Source: Brachyspira pilosicoli P43/6/78
GTDB taxonomy: Bacteria > Spirochaetota > Brachyspiria > Brachyspirales > Brachyspiraceae
Length of the DNA stretch: 64,000 nucleotides
Reading direction: 5' to 3'
Assembly (NCBI RefSeq): GCF_000325665.1
Contig: NC_019908.1
Location: forward strand, 2,294,001-2,358,000
A model generated the notes under the pieces. That model was given only the letters and a program-made list of their open reading frames with translations. It had not been told where the DNA came from and did no database searches. A program made the translations under genes and the position numbers. Below are positions 38,185 through 47,292 of the stretch, in pieces (the stretch's first letter is position 1; each line of letters opens with the position of its first letter).

Positions 38185-39531
38185 TTAATTAGTATTTAGT
38201 ATATCATTTATAGAAGATACACATAAATCAACAGCCTTATCTATTTCCTCTTCATTTATTATCAAAGGCGGATTAAAATAAATTACATTTCCCAAAGGTC
38301 TTAATAGAAGTCCTCTTTGAAGTGCCTTTTTATATATTTGATAACCCATTCTAAGTTTAGAGTCAAATCCTTCTTTTGTATTTTTATCAGTGACTAATTC
38401 CATAGCATTGATAAGCCCTATATTTCTAATCTCTCCTATATTAGGGTGATTAAGTAATTTTTCTTTTAATTTATTATTTAAATATTTTGCTCTTACTTGT
38501 GCTTTATTTATAATGTCATCTTCTCTCAAAACTTTTTGTACAGCTAAAGCAGCAGAACAGCCTAAAGGATTTCCGCTATAGGTGTGACTATGCATAAAAG
38601 CTTTTCCTTCATTGTAGTCAGCATAAAATGCATCGTATATTTTGTCTGTTGTTATTGTTATTGCCATAGGCATGTATCCGCCTGTTAAACCTTTTGAAAT
38701 GCACATTATATCTGGTGTGATATTGGCATGATCGCATGCAAACATTTTTCCAGTGCGTCCAAAATTTGTAGCTATCTCATCAACAATAAAAACTACATTG
38801 TATTTATCGCAAAGCTCTCTTAATTTTTTCAAGTATAGAGGAGGATATATTCTCATTCCAGCAGAAGCCTGAAGCAAAGGCTCTACTATAACAGCACAAG
38901 TTTCTTCTCCATACATTTCAAATTTTTTCTCGGCATCTTCAAAACATTCGCATTTGCAAGTATCTCTGTTTTGATTGTATTTACATCTGTAGCAGTCAGG
39001 GGCTTCTATATGTATAGTGTCCATGAGCATTGGCTTGTATATTTTTGCATACAAGTCCAAACTTCCAACGGATAATGCCCCAATAGTTTCACCATGATAA
39101 CCGTCAGTAAAACACATGAATCTTGTTCTTTTTGTATTTCCTATTTGATGCTGATATTGAAAAGCCATTTTTAATGCAGCTTCTACAGATGAAGAACCAT
39201 TATCAGAAAAATTAAATTTAGTTAATCCTTTTGGAATTATTTTTATAAGCTCTTCGCATAATTTAATAGCTCCTTCATGAGAGAAGTTTGCAAATATTAC
39301 ATGCTCTAATCTGTCAAGCTGTGCTTTGATATTGGCATTTATTTTTTCATTGCAATGCCCAAGTAAATTGCACCACCAAGAACTTACAATATCAATATAC
39401 TTTTTTCCGTCTTTATCGTATAAATAAATTCCTTTTCCTATGTCTATTATTATAGGCGGAAGCTCCTCATAGTCTTTCATCTGCGAGCATGGGTGCCAAA
39501 TATATTTTAAATCCTTTTCTTCTAATGTCAT
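38185..39531 (-). CDS. bioA: Adenosylmethionine-8-amino-7-oxononanoate aminotransferase
   Basis: PLP enzyme of biotin synthesis that makes 7,8-diaminopelargonate. The 448-residue protein has 'SSWWCNLLGHCNEKIN' near the N-terminus, 'FNFSDNGSSSVEAALKMA', 'IVDEIATNFGRTGKMFAC' and the PLP-lysine region 'CISKGLTGGYMPMAIT'. It is the last gene of the birA-bioB-bioD-bioA cluster. Confidence 0.94.
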   Translation of the reverse strand: MTLEEKDLKYIWHPCSQMKDYEELPPIIIDIGKGIYLYDKDGKKYIDIVSSWWCNLLGHCNEKINANIKAQLDRLEHVIFANFSHEGAIKLCEELIKIIPKGLTKFNFSDNGSSSVEAALKMAFQYQHQIGNTKRTRFMCFTDGYHGETIGALSVGSLDLYAKIYKPMLMDTIHIEAPDCYRCKYNQNRDTCKCECFEDAEKKFEMYGEETCAVIVEPLLQASAGMRIYPPLYLKKLRELCDKYNVVFIVDEIATNFGRTGKMFACDHANITPDIMCISKGLTGGYMPMAITITTDKIYDAFYADYNEGKAFMHSHTYSGNPLGCSAALAVQKVLREDDIINKAQVRAKYLNNKLKEKLLNHPNIGEIRNIGLINAMELVTDKNTKEGFDSKLRMGYQIYKKALQRGLLLRPLGNVIYFNPPLIINEEEIDKAVDLCVSSINDILNTN

Positions 39532-39573
39532 AATTAGTCCTTTATTAAGTACATATATTGAAAATAAAAAATA

Positions 39574-40239
39574 TTATTCAAATAGTGTTTCTATATTTTC
39601 TTTATATAATTTTAATATACCATCTATAACAACACCTATAATTTTTACTCCTGTCATTTCTTCTATCATTTTTTTATTGTCTTCATGCATTTTATTTGAC
39701 ATTTCAAATCTATTTAATATCACACCATTAATTTTTAAATTTTTACTTCTCATATATTCTATAGTTAAAACTGTAGAATTGATTGTTCCAAGTCCTGCAT
39801 CTGCTATTATAAGAGAAGGTATATTTAATTCTTTTATGATATCTTCTAAAAATATTTTTTGATTACTATCATAACGAATAGGGCATATTATACCGCCGCT
39901 TCCCTCTACTATCATATAATCATGTTTTTTAGATATATCTTTATAAGCATTTTTTATGATTTTTATATCTGGAGGATTACCCTCAATTTGTGCTGCCAAA
40001 TGAGGTGAATAGGCATGCTTATAAGTGTATGATACCATTTCATCATAAGAATCTGGTAAATCTGCCTGCTGTTTTACATACCAAGCATCGCTGTCTTTTA
40101 TATCATTACTTCCGCTTAATGCTGCTTTATAGTATCCAATGTTCAAACCTTTATCTTTTATATGTTTTGCAATTAATCCTGATACATAAGTTTTACCTAT
40201 ATCAGTACCTGTTGCTGTTATAAAAATTGTTTTAGCCAT
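39574..40239 (-). CDS. bioD: Dethiobiotin synthetase
   Basis: Forms the ureido ring of dethiobiotin using ATP and CO2. The 221-residue protein has the P-loop 'TATGTDIGKTYVSGL' and 'VEGSGGIICPI', both typical of BioD. It lies between bioB and bioA on the same strand with short gaps of 29 and 42 bases. Confidence 0.94.
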   Translation of the reverse strand: MAKTIFITATGTDIGKTYVSGLIAKHIKDKGLNIGYYKAALSGSNDIKDSDAWYVKQQADLPDSYDEMVSYTYKHAYSPHLAAQIEGNPPDIKIIKNAYKDISKKHDYMIVEGSGGIICPIRYDSNQKIFLEDIIKELNIPSLIIADAGLGTINSTVLTIEYMRSKNLKINGVILNRFEMSNKMHEDNKKMIEEMTGVKIIGVVIDGILKLYKENIETLFE

Positions 40240-40268
40240 AATAATTTTCTCTTTTATTTTTTATATAA

Positions 40269-41264
40269 TCAATCTTCTGTTAATTGAATTTTATATCCTA
40301 ATTCTTCAACCATTTTTTTATCTGTTTCTATTGAAATGCCTGCGGTTGTAAGCATGTCTCCTGTTATAGCAGCATTTGCTCCAGATAAAAAGCATGATTT
40401 TCCTTTATCTTTCATAAGTCCTCTTCCGCCTGCAAGTCTTATGAATGCTTTTGGGTTAATTAATCTGTATATTGCAACTATTCTTCTCATGTCATCTTCA
40501 GTAAGAGGCTTAATATTTTCAAAAGGAGTGCTTGCTATAGGATTAAGCATATTAACAGGTATTGACATTATTCCAAGTTCTCTAAGCTCTATTGCCATAT
40601 CTATTCTATCTTCCCAAGTTTCGCCCATTCCCATAATACCGCCGCTGCATACCACCATTCCTGCTTTTTGAGCTCTCTTTATAGCATTGATTTTATCATC
40701 ATAAGTATGAGTAGTGCATACTTTATTGAAGAAATTTCTTGAAGCTTCTAAATTATTATGCACCCTTCTAAGTCCTGCTTTTTTCATTTTGCTGAATCCT
40801 TCTTCATCAAGCAAACCTAAAGAAGCACATACATATCCTTCAGTTTCTTTATTGAGTGTTTCTATTGCATCATAAACTTCATCAATCTCTTTTCCGTATA
40901 AAGCTCTTCCTGATGTTACTATAGAATATCTTAAAACTCCTTTATTAAAATCGCTTTTTCCTTGTTCTAATATTTTTTCTTTATCTAGAATATCGTATTC
41001 TTCGCAATTAGTATCATAATGAGATGACTGTGCACAGAATTTACAGTTTTCCGAGCATTTTCCGCTTTTAGCATTTATTATTGAACACATATCGAATATA
41101 TTAGAGCAGAAATATTTTCTTATACTATCAGCCGCAGAGCATAAATCTTCTAATGGTGCTTCAACTAATTGCATAGCTTCTTCTTTTGTTATATCATAAC
41201 CTTTTATTATTTTATTTCTTAATTCTTCTAAAGATATTTCTTTTTTTAAATCTGTATTACTCAT
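40269..41264 (-). CDS. bioB: Biotin synthase
   Basis: Radical SAM enzyme that inserts sulfur into dethiobiotin. The 331-residue protein has the cluster motif CxxxCxxC in 'CSENCKFCAQS', plus 'YSIVTSGRAL' and 'VHNNLEASRNFF'. A TAGGAG site precedes the ATG. It begins 17 bases after the C-terminal end of the extended birA frame, so the two are probably on the same message. Confidence 0.95.
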   Translation of the reverse strand: MSNTDLKKEISLEELRNKIIKGYDITKEEAMQLVEAPLEDLCSAADSIRKYFCSNIFDMCSIINAKSGKCSENCKFCAQSSHYDTNCEEYDILDKEKILEQGKSDFNKGVLRYSIVTSGRALYGKEIDEVYDAIETLNKETEGYVCASLGLLDEEGFSKMKKAGLRRVHNNLEASRNFFNKVCTTHTYDDKINAIKRAQKAGMVVCSGGIMGMGETWEDRIDMAIELRELGIMSIPVNMLNPIASTPFENIKPLTEDDMRRIVAIYRLINPKAFIRLAGGRGLMKDKGKSCFLSGANAAITGDMLTTAGISIETDKKMVEELGYKIQLTED

Positions 41265-41281
41265 ATATTATAATCTCCTAT

Positions 41282-41449
41282 TTATGATAATCTCTTATTT
41301 ATACTTCCTGAAACTATTTTGTCTATTTTACCGTCCTGAAATTCCGCTACAAGAGCAAAAGTTTTATCTATATCTAGTACTTTTACTATATGTTCTTTAT
41401 TATTTATATTAATAGAAACTTTTTTCCTATTAAAAATGAGCGTTTTTTA
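41282..41449 (-). pseudogene. C-terminal domain remnant of birA behind two stop codons
   Basis: Reading on in the birA frame past its two tandem TAA codons, the frame stays open to a TAA at plus 41282-41284. It reads 'KKVSININNKEHIVKVLDID' and ends 'DGKIDKIVSGSINKRLS', which matches the SH3-like C-terminal domain of biotin protein ligases. Just after the stops, the neighbouring frame reads 'NKKRSFLIGKK', the expected linker. One extra T and one missing A, about 35 bases apart, would explain both. Confidence 0.7.
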
Positions 41450-42280
41450 TTATTCTTCATAAAAGTTAACATCATTAAAATAATAATCATATAAATTTTC
41501 TAATATTTTAGCTACTAGAATATTTCTTATATCGCTTTTAGTATTTGAATTAGCATTATTTTTAGAATTTATTGATGCTGCTATATTGTTCAATTCTTTA
41601 GGAAAACCATCTTTAGGGAAATTAACATTAACGCCTATTCCTATAACAGCATAATCCAATTTACCGTCTTCAAAACTGAAAGCTCCTTCAGTAAGTATTC
41701 CGCATACTTTTTTACCATTTATAAATACATCATTAACCCATTTAATCTGAGTGTTTTCATTTGAAATTTCTTCTATTGATTTTGACACAGCCATAGCTGC
41801 AGCAGTAGTGATAAATGAGCTATTAAAAATCTTTTTCTCTTTTTTTAGATTGAGTATAATGCTCATATATATGCCTGTACCATAAGGTGAGAAGAAAGAT
41901 TTTCCGTTTCTTCCGTATCCGCTTGTTTGTTCTTCTGCAATTACTACAGTTCCGCTTTCTGCTCCATTAATTGCTAATTCTCTTGCTATAATGTTTGTTG
42001 ATGCTACTGTTTTATGTATAATGAAATTAAATTTATCAGCGTATTTCAGCATATTATTTTTTATAACTTTTGATGACAATATATCTGTTTCTTTAGATAG
42101 GGCATATCCTTTATTTGAAACGGAGTGAATATTATAGCCATCATTTTTTAATGATTTTATTGCTTTCCATATAGCTGTTCTGCTTACTTTTAAATCATTG
42201 GCTATTTTTTCACCTGATATAAATAATCCTTTATTTGACTCTAATATTGATATTATATTCTCTTTTATGTTGCTTATCAT
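41450..42280 (-). CDS. birA: Biotin protein ligase / biotin operon repressor, truncated before its C-terminal domain
   Basis: BirA attaches biotin to carrier proteins and, in the two-domain form, represses biotin genes. The 276-residue protein has a winged-helix N-terminus (residues about 8-60, 'ISGEKIANDLKVSRTAIWKA'), the ligase loop 'GYGRNGKS' at 121-128 (normally GRGRxGR), and 'IKWVNDVFINGKK'. It ends in 'FYEE' followed by two TAA codons, leaving the C-terminal domain outside. No ribosome site precedes the ATG and the promoter is so close that the message would be leaderless. It heads bioB-bioD-bioA. Confidence 0.85.
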   Translation of the reverse strand: MISNIKENIISILESNKGLFISGEKIANDLKVSRTAIWKAIKSLKNDGYNIHSVSNKGYALSKETDILSSKVIKNNMLKYADKFNFIIHKTVASTNIIARELAINGAESGTVVIAEEQTSGYGRNGKSFFSPYGTGIYMSIILNLKKEKKIFNSSFITTAAAMAVSKSIEEISNENTQIKWVNDVFINGKKVCGILTEGAFSFEDGKLDYAVIGIGVNVNFPKDGFPKELNNIAASINSKNNANSNTKSDIRNILVAKILENLYDYYFNDVNFYEE

Positions 42281-42286
42281 TTAAAC

Positions 42287-42340
42287 ATGATAACATAATT
42301 ATTATGATTGTCAACCTTAAAATTAAATAAGGTTAACAAT
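42287..42340 (-). promoter_or_regulatory. BirA-type operator overlapping the birA-bio promoter
   Basis: An inverted repeat ATTGTCAACC at 42307-42316 and GGTTAACAAT at 42331-42340, separated by 14 bases, resembles known BirA operators (for E. coli TTGTAAACC-N16-GGTTTACAA). On the minus strand the -35 box TTGACA (plus 42309-42314) lies inside the operator, and TATCAT (plus 42287-42292) gives a -10 box 16 bases away. Binding would block RNA polymerase. Confidence 0.8.
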
Positions 42341-42385
42341 TATTTAGTAATTATTGAAAAATATTATTTATTTAAAATTTATTAA

Positions 42386-42467
42386 CCGCACGCAGAGTAA
42401 AACTAAAAATATAAGCTAAATTATTCATTCATATTAAATAATATATTAAATTAAATTTAACGTGCGG
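42386..42467. repeat. CGCACG-bounded ~80-bp element, copy 4
   Basis: Starts CCGCACGCAGAG and ends CGTGCGG around an AT-rich core, upstream of the birA operator region. Confidence 0.65.
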
Positions 42468-42585
42468 AGAAAGATTAATAAAATTAAAAAAATCTTGGGC
42501 GGGTGTTATAATTATAGAGCAGATTAAAAAAGAAATGTTATGCAAAAATAACAAATTATATTAAAAAGTGAAAAAGGGGGGGAGT

Positions 42586-42621
42586 GTGATTAAAATTTTA
42601 ATGGAATATATAAAAAATTAA
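42586..42621 (+). CDS. Possible 11-residue peptide frame with a strong ribosome site
   Basis: AAAAAGGGGGGGAG at 42571-42584 is followed by GTG at 42586 and 11 codons before TAA; an intrinsic terminator begins five bases later. A TATAAT at 42507-42512 could be the promoter -10. The unit could be a small RNA or a micro-peptide message, or chance. I do not recognise the peptide. Confidence 0.25.
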   Translation: MIKILMEYIKN

Positions 42622-42626
42622 GTATC

Positions 42627-42660
42627 AGCGTATATGCTATTAAAACATATACGCTTTTTT
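42627..42660 (+). terminator. Rho-independent terminator, plus strand
   Basis: AGCGTATATG at 42627-42636 pairs with CATATACGCT at 42646-42655, followed by T residues. The T run is on the plus strand, although the nearest large gene (MATE) is read on the minus strand. Confidence 0.75.
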
Positions 42661-42670
42661 AATTAGAATT

Positions 42671-43947
42671 TTAATATTTATTTAATTTATACGTTTTGAT
42701 GAACATTAAAAAATAAATTATACCTATAATAGATGGTACAACACTTGATACAGCCATAGAAATATATATTCCAATAAAACCAATACTAATTTCTAATATC
42801 ATAGATAATATTACTTTAAAAATAATTGAATCTATAAAAGAATTAATAAAAGCCAAATATGATTTTTGAATACCTATTAAAAACTATCAAGCACATACAT
42901 AAGAGCATATGCTATACCATTAAATGAAGCACAAACTCTTAAATAAAATATAATATCATTTATTGTTTTATCATCACCATTATAAAATATAGATATAATG
43001 TTTTTAGCAAATATATGTATAAATATAACAGCTGTCATAGTAATAGAAATATTAAAAAACATAGCAAATATAACAGTGTTTTTTATTTTAATATAATTTC
43101 TTTCTCCCATATTTTTTGAAACTAATATACTTAAAGCTTCTCCTATAGACCATGATATCATACCAATAAAAGTATTAATTTTAAGCCCTATAGTAAAACC
43201 TGTTATTACATCATATTTATTCATCATTATATTAATAATAAAAAAAGAAATATTTATAATGAGCATTTGAAATATGCATGGAAAAGATACATATATCAAT
43301 TCTTTTATTATTTTTATATCTATACTAAAAACTATATCTTTTCTTATAAAATATAATGATAATAAAAAACTTAAAGCTTGAGATATTACAGTAGCAAAAG
43401 CAGCACCTTTTACTGATAATTTAAAAACATATACAAACAGAAAATCTAATAGTATATTAGTGATAGAAGCAATAATTATAAAACATAATGATACTTTCTC
43501 TTTTCCGCTTGATTTTATTACTGATGATATAGAGCTGTATAAGAATATAAAAAACACACCAGAAAAAATTATTCTAATATAGTTATAAGCATAATTAAAA
43601 GACTCTTTCGGTACATTCATAAATATTAATATATGCTTAGAAAATATTATACCTAATACCAAAATTATTATAGAAAATAGTGCTGATAAAAATAATAGGG
43701 TTGTAATACTTTGTTTATATTTTATAGAGTCATTAGCTCCTTTATATTTAGAGATTATAATAGAGCCTCCTATTGATAATCCTAAAGATACAGAAGTTAT
43801 AATAAACATAAGTGAAGCACTATTTCCTAATGCTACAACTCCATAATCTCCAACTATATGCGAAATAAATATTATATCTATAATACTATATAAGTATTGT
43901 AGTATATTTGAAATAAATAGTATAAACGAAAATTTTATTAAATACAT
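42671..43947 (-). pseudogene. MATE family efflux transporter, frameshifted
   Basis: From ATG 43947 a MATE protein of about ten membrane helices reads to 'MYVLDSF' and stops at 42877. The remaining helices continue in another frame down to 42671 ('GIQKSYLAFINSFIDS'). The junction is a run of five T's on the minus strand; six would give 'DSFLIGIQKSYLAF' and a normal 425-residue exporter. MATE proteins expel drugs or metabolites using Na+ or H+. The gene is preceded by a structured leader. It may be broken, slippage-dependent, or an assembly error. Confidence 0.75.
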
Positions 43948-44092
43948 GAAACTTTCCTTGAATAAAGATTAAAAATAAAATGCATACTAAATAAATTAAA
44001 AAGCTACAAAGAACCATAGCATAATATTTTTTAGTATGCCCCAAACAATAAATAAAAAAATATTGCTGGAGCTTTATTCAATAACAAGTTTC
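43948..44092 (-). promoter_or_regulatory. Structured leader or MITE-like element before the first MATE gene
   Basis: Nested inverted repeats abut the MATE start codon: GAAACTT 43948-43954 with AAGTTTC 44086-44092, TTGAATAAAG 43958-43967 with CTTTATTCAA 44072-44081, and GCATACTAAA 43982-43991 with TTTAGTATGC 44030-44039. On the minus strand this gives a branched RNA whose basal stem touches the AAGGAAAG ribosome site. It could be a riboswitch-like leader of unknown class or a small inverted-repeat element. Confidence 0.45.
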
Positions 44093-44164
44093 ATATTTAA
44101 ATATTATTTCTATTTTTATTTAATGTCAATTATATTTATGATTGATATTAAACAAATTATTTAA

Positions 44165-44244
44165 CGCACGGTTAGCCTGATTTTTAATATGATGAAATTT
44201 GAACTATAAAAAAATCTATATTTTTAATTTTGCTCTGCGTGCGG
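44165..44244. repeat. CGCACG-bounded ~80-bp element, copy 5
   Basis: Starts CGCACGGTTAGC and ends GCGTGCGG. It lies between the MATE leader and the TPR-DUF2971 gene; the following 200 bases up to the gene start are AT-rich with nothing else recognised. Confidence 0.65.
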
Positions 44245-44447
44245 TGTGGCAAACACACAAGATAAAAACTATTTTATAAAATTGTAACAATATGCCAACT
44301 ATAAAAGGTTTCATTTTTATTTTTATATAATAAAATATTTATAAACTAATTATAGTTTTTTATTTTTATCAACTTTTTGTTAAAAGTTAGTAAAAAACAA
44401 ATTATTTTTACTATAAAATATAACTCATTAGTGCTTAGGAAATAATT

Positions 44448-47087
44448 ATGAATAATGATGAAGAAAAACAATTAAAAAAAATATTCAAAGAAATAAAAAG
44501 ACATGATGATGGAAAACATGATAATAAAATAATAGAGTTATGTGATGAAGGGTTAAATATTGATAATAAAAATATTGGATTGCATTTGTATAAAGCTGGA
44601 GCATTACATAATTTAGGAGAATATAATAATAGTTCAGATTATCATAATAGAGCAATAAAATATTTTAATGATGTAATAAAATTACTATCAGAAACAGAAA
44701 AAAATATTAAAGATAATTTAGAAAAATTAAAGTTATATAGTTTATATGCACAAATATATAATAATATAGGCTCATCTTATATGTATTTAGTTGATTATAA
44801 TAAAGCTCTTGAATATTTTAATAAATCTATAGAATATGGCTTTATTAATGGAGGAGTTTATTATAATAGAGGTGGATGTTATTATCATATAGCAGTCAAA
44901 AACAATAATGATATAAATAATTTTCAATCAGCAATAGAAGATTTAGATAAAGCAGAACAATTAGGATTTAATGATAGTAATATTTATTTCTTAAAAGGTT
45001 CTTCTTATTTAAATTTAGGTTCAGTAAAAACTGATAATTTTATAGAATATTTAAATAATGCTATAAATAATTTTGACTTTTCAATTAAGTTAGACAATGA
45101 TAATAAAACAGATGCATATTATAGAAAAGGATTAGCATATATGTATTTGGCTTTATACTCAAATAATAATATAGAATATTTTGAAAAGTCTTTAGAAAAT
45201 TTTAATATTGCAATAGAGTATAATTCAACAAATGGAGAATATTATTATAATAGAGGATGTTGTTATTATAATTTAGCATTGATAGAAGAAAATATAAATG
45301 CTGATAATTTTCAACTAGCTATTAATGATTATAATAAAGCTATGGAATTAGGTTTTAATGATTATAAAATATATTATGGCAGTGGGCTAGCATATATTTC
45401 ATTAGGTTTATTAGAGAATAATAATTCACATTTTGAAACAGCATTAATAAATTTAAACGAATATATTAAATTTGATAACAAGAATGCAGATGCATATTAT
45501 AGAATAGGTATATCTCTTAATCAATTAGAAAGATATAAAGAATCTTTGGAATATTTTGACAAAGCTATTTCTCTTAATATTAATGATATATTTTTATATT
45601 ATTATATTTTTTCATCAAATTTTAATTTACAAAATTATGAAGAAGCAATAGAAAATATAAATAATTTTATAGAATCAAATCCAAATTCAGAAGTTGGCTA
45701 TTATAATAGAGGACTATGTTGTGTAAATTTGGCTTTACAAAAAGATGAAAATTACAATAAATATTATGAAATGTTTGAAAAAGATTTTAATAAAGCTATA
45801 GAATTAAAACCTAATGACGAATTCATACTTTCAAAAATGGGAGGGTTTTACTATCTTTTAGGATATTATGATAAATGTTTAAATCAATTCAATAAAGTAA
45901 TTGAGATAAATAAAGAAAATGATTCACCTTACTATTATAAAGGTTTATGTTATTATCATTTAAAAAATTATAATGAAGCTATTAAAAATTATGATATATC
46001 AGAAAAATATTCTAAATCTTCTCACAATAAATTAAGTATACAAAATAGAAAAATAGAGGTTTTATTAAAATTAGAAAGTAAAGAAAATGATATTTTTAAT
46101 TTATATAAAAATGTGATATTAGAATTATATAAAAAAATATTTAATGAAAGAATTTTTTATACCTATGATTTATTTAATATTTCATCATCTATAACAAGAG
46201 ATTTATTATATATAAAAAATAAAATATATATTGATGAAAATAAAATTATATTCAATAATAAAGAAATTATAAATAAATTAATTCTAGATGATTTTTCTAA
46301 TAAAGAATATTATTACGAAATAAAAAGTAATAGTTTATATAATTATACAAAAGTTAATAAAGATACTTTAAGAAGTATAATGAATAATACTTTGTGGTGC
46401 AGTAACACGAAAAATTTTAATGATCCTGTTGATCCTTTTATTAAAAAAAATAGTTATGATAAATCTTATAATTATTTACTTGAAAGAATAAAAATAGCTT
46501 GTTTAACTACCCATAATGATAATACTTTGATGTGGAGTCATTATTCTGATAAACATCAAGGTATATGTATTGAATATGATATTAATAATCTTATGGATAA
46601 AACTAACATAATTTTAAAAAAAATTAGTTATAATAAAAAAGCGATATCATTTAATTTTATAGAAAATATAAAAAATATAATAATATCATATGACACAAAA
46701 AATATAAATAGTTTTTTAATCAGTCCTAATTTTATTAGTAATGCTTTAATAGATAATAAACCATTAAATCATATTATAGAATTATTTATGGTAAAATCAA
46801 AAGAATGGGAATATGAAGATGAATACCGTATACTTTTTTATGATGAAAAAAATGAAAATCCAAACGGAACACTTATTAATTTACCAATAAAAAGTATTTG
46901 TTTTGGGGTACAGACATCAAAAGAAGATAAAGAACTTGTATACAGTTTAGTAAAGTCTATAAATGAAAAGAACAGAAAGAAAAATACTAAAAAATATAAA
47001 AGAATTAAACTTTATGAGGCTCACTTAGATGACAATGAGCTTTTTAAGATTAATATTAAGCCTTATGAACATAATAAAAATAATTAA
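44448..47087 (+). CDS. TPR-repeat protein with C-terminal DUF2971 domain
   Basis: An 879-residue cytoplasmic protein. Residues about 10-560 hold many tetratricopeptide-type repeats ('YYNRGCCYYNLA', 'AYYRIGISLNQLERYKESLE', 'YYKGLCYYHLKNYNEAIKNY'). After a linker, residues about 640-860 form a DUF2971 domain: 'LWCSNTKNFNDPVDPF', 'NTLMWSHYSDKHQGICIEYD', 'KEWEYEDEYRILFYD' and 'KSICFGVQTSKED'. DUF2971 has no established biochemical activity but often occurs in accessory regions. The gene is very AT-rich, starts behind TTAGGAAA and is flanked by repeats, consistent with accessory DNA. Confidence 0.75.
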   Translation: MNNDEEKQLKKIFKEIKRHDDGKHDNKIIELCDEGLNIDNKNIGLHLYKAGALHNLGEYNNSSDYHNRAIKYFNDVIKLLSETEKNIKDNLEKLKLYSLYAQIYNNIGSSYMYLVDYNKALEYFNKSIEYGFINGGVYYNRGGCYYHIAVKNNNDINNFQSAIEDLDKAEQLGFNDSNIYFLKGSSYLNLGSVKTDNFIEYLNNAINNFDFSIKLDNDNKTDAYYRKGLAYMYLALYSNNNIEYFEKSLENFNIAIEYNSTNGEYYYNRGCCYYNLALIEENINADNFQLAINDYNKAMELGFNDYKIYYGSGLAYISLGLLENNNSHFETALINLNEYIKFDNKNADAYYRIGISLNQLERYKESLEYFDKAISLNINDIFLYYYIFSSNFNLQNYEEAIENINNFIESNPNSEVGYYNRGLCCVNLALQKDENYNKYYEMFEKDFNKAIELKPNDEFILSKMGGFYYLLGYYDKCLNQFNKVIEINKENDSPYYYKGLCYYHLKNYNEAIKNYDISEKYSKSSHNKLSIQNRKIEVLLKLESKENDIFNLYKNVILELYKKIFNERIFYTYDLFNISSSITRDLLYIKNKIYIDENKIIFNNKEIINKLILDDFSNKEYYYEIKSNSLYNYTKVNKDTLRSIMNNTLWCSNTKNFNDPVDPFIKKNSYDKSYNYLLERIKIACLTTHNDNTLMWSHYSDKHQGICIEYDINNLMDKTNIILKKISYNKKAISFNFIENIKNIIISYDTKNINSFLISPNFISNALIDNKPLNHIIELFMVKSKEWEYEDEYRILFYDEKNENPNGTLINLPIKSICFGVQTSKEDKELVYSLVKSINEKNRKKNTKKYKRIKLYEAHLDDNELFKINIKPYEHNKNN

Positions 47088-47091
47088 TAAT

Positions 47092-47180
47092 AAATGCAGT
47101 CTTTTTGCTTCTTTGGGTCATACACACAGGCACTTCCTACGGTCGCCAAAAGAAGTGGGGTGCGGGGGCTAGTCCTCGCA
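47092..47180. repeat. GC-rich dispersed repeat, copy 5
   Basis: Contains 'AAATGCAGTCTTTTTGCTTC', 'CACTTCCTACGGTCGC', 'AAAAGAAGTGGGGTGCGGGG' and 'GCTAGTCCTCGC'. The same text in the same order occurs at 50597-50690. It lies directly after the TPR-DUF2971 stop. Confidence 0.7.
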
Positions 47181-47230
47181 AATAAATAAAATAATACTAA
47201 TTAATTTTATATGTATTTATTTTAATAAAA

Positions 47231-47258
47231 AAGGCATGCATCATAAAATGCACGCCTT
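47231..47258 (-). terminator. Terminator of the second MATE gene
   Basis: AAGGCATGCAT at 47231-47241 pairs with ATGCACGCCTT at 47248-47258 (one mismatch); on the minus strand it is followed by a T run. Confidence 0.75.
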
Positions 47259-47292
47259 CAAAATAATTAGCTCTTATGTTTTTTATATATTA

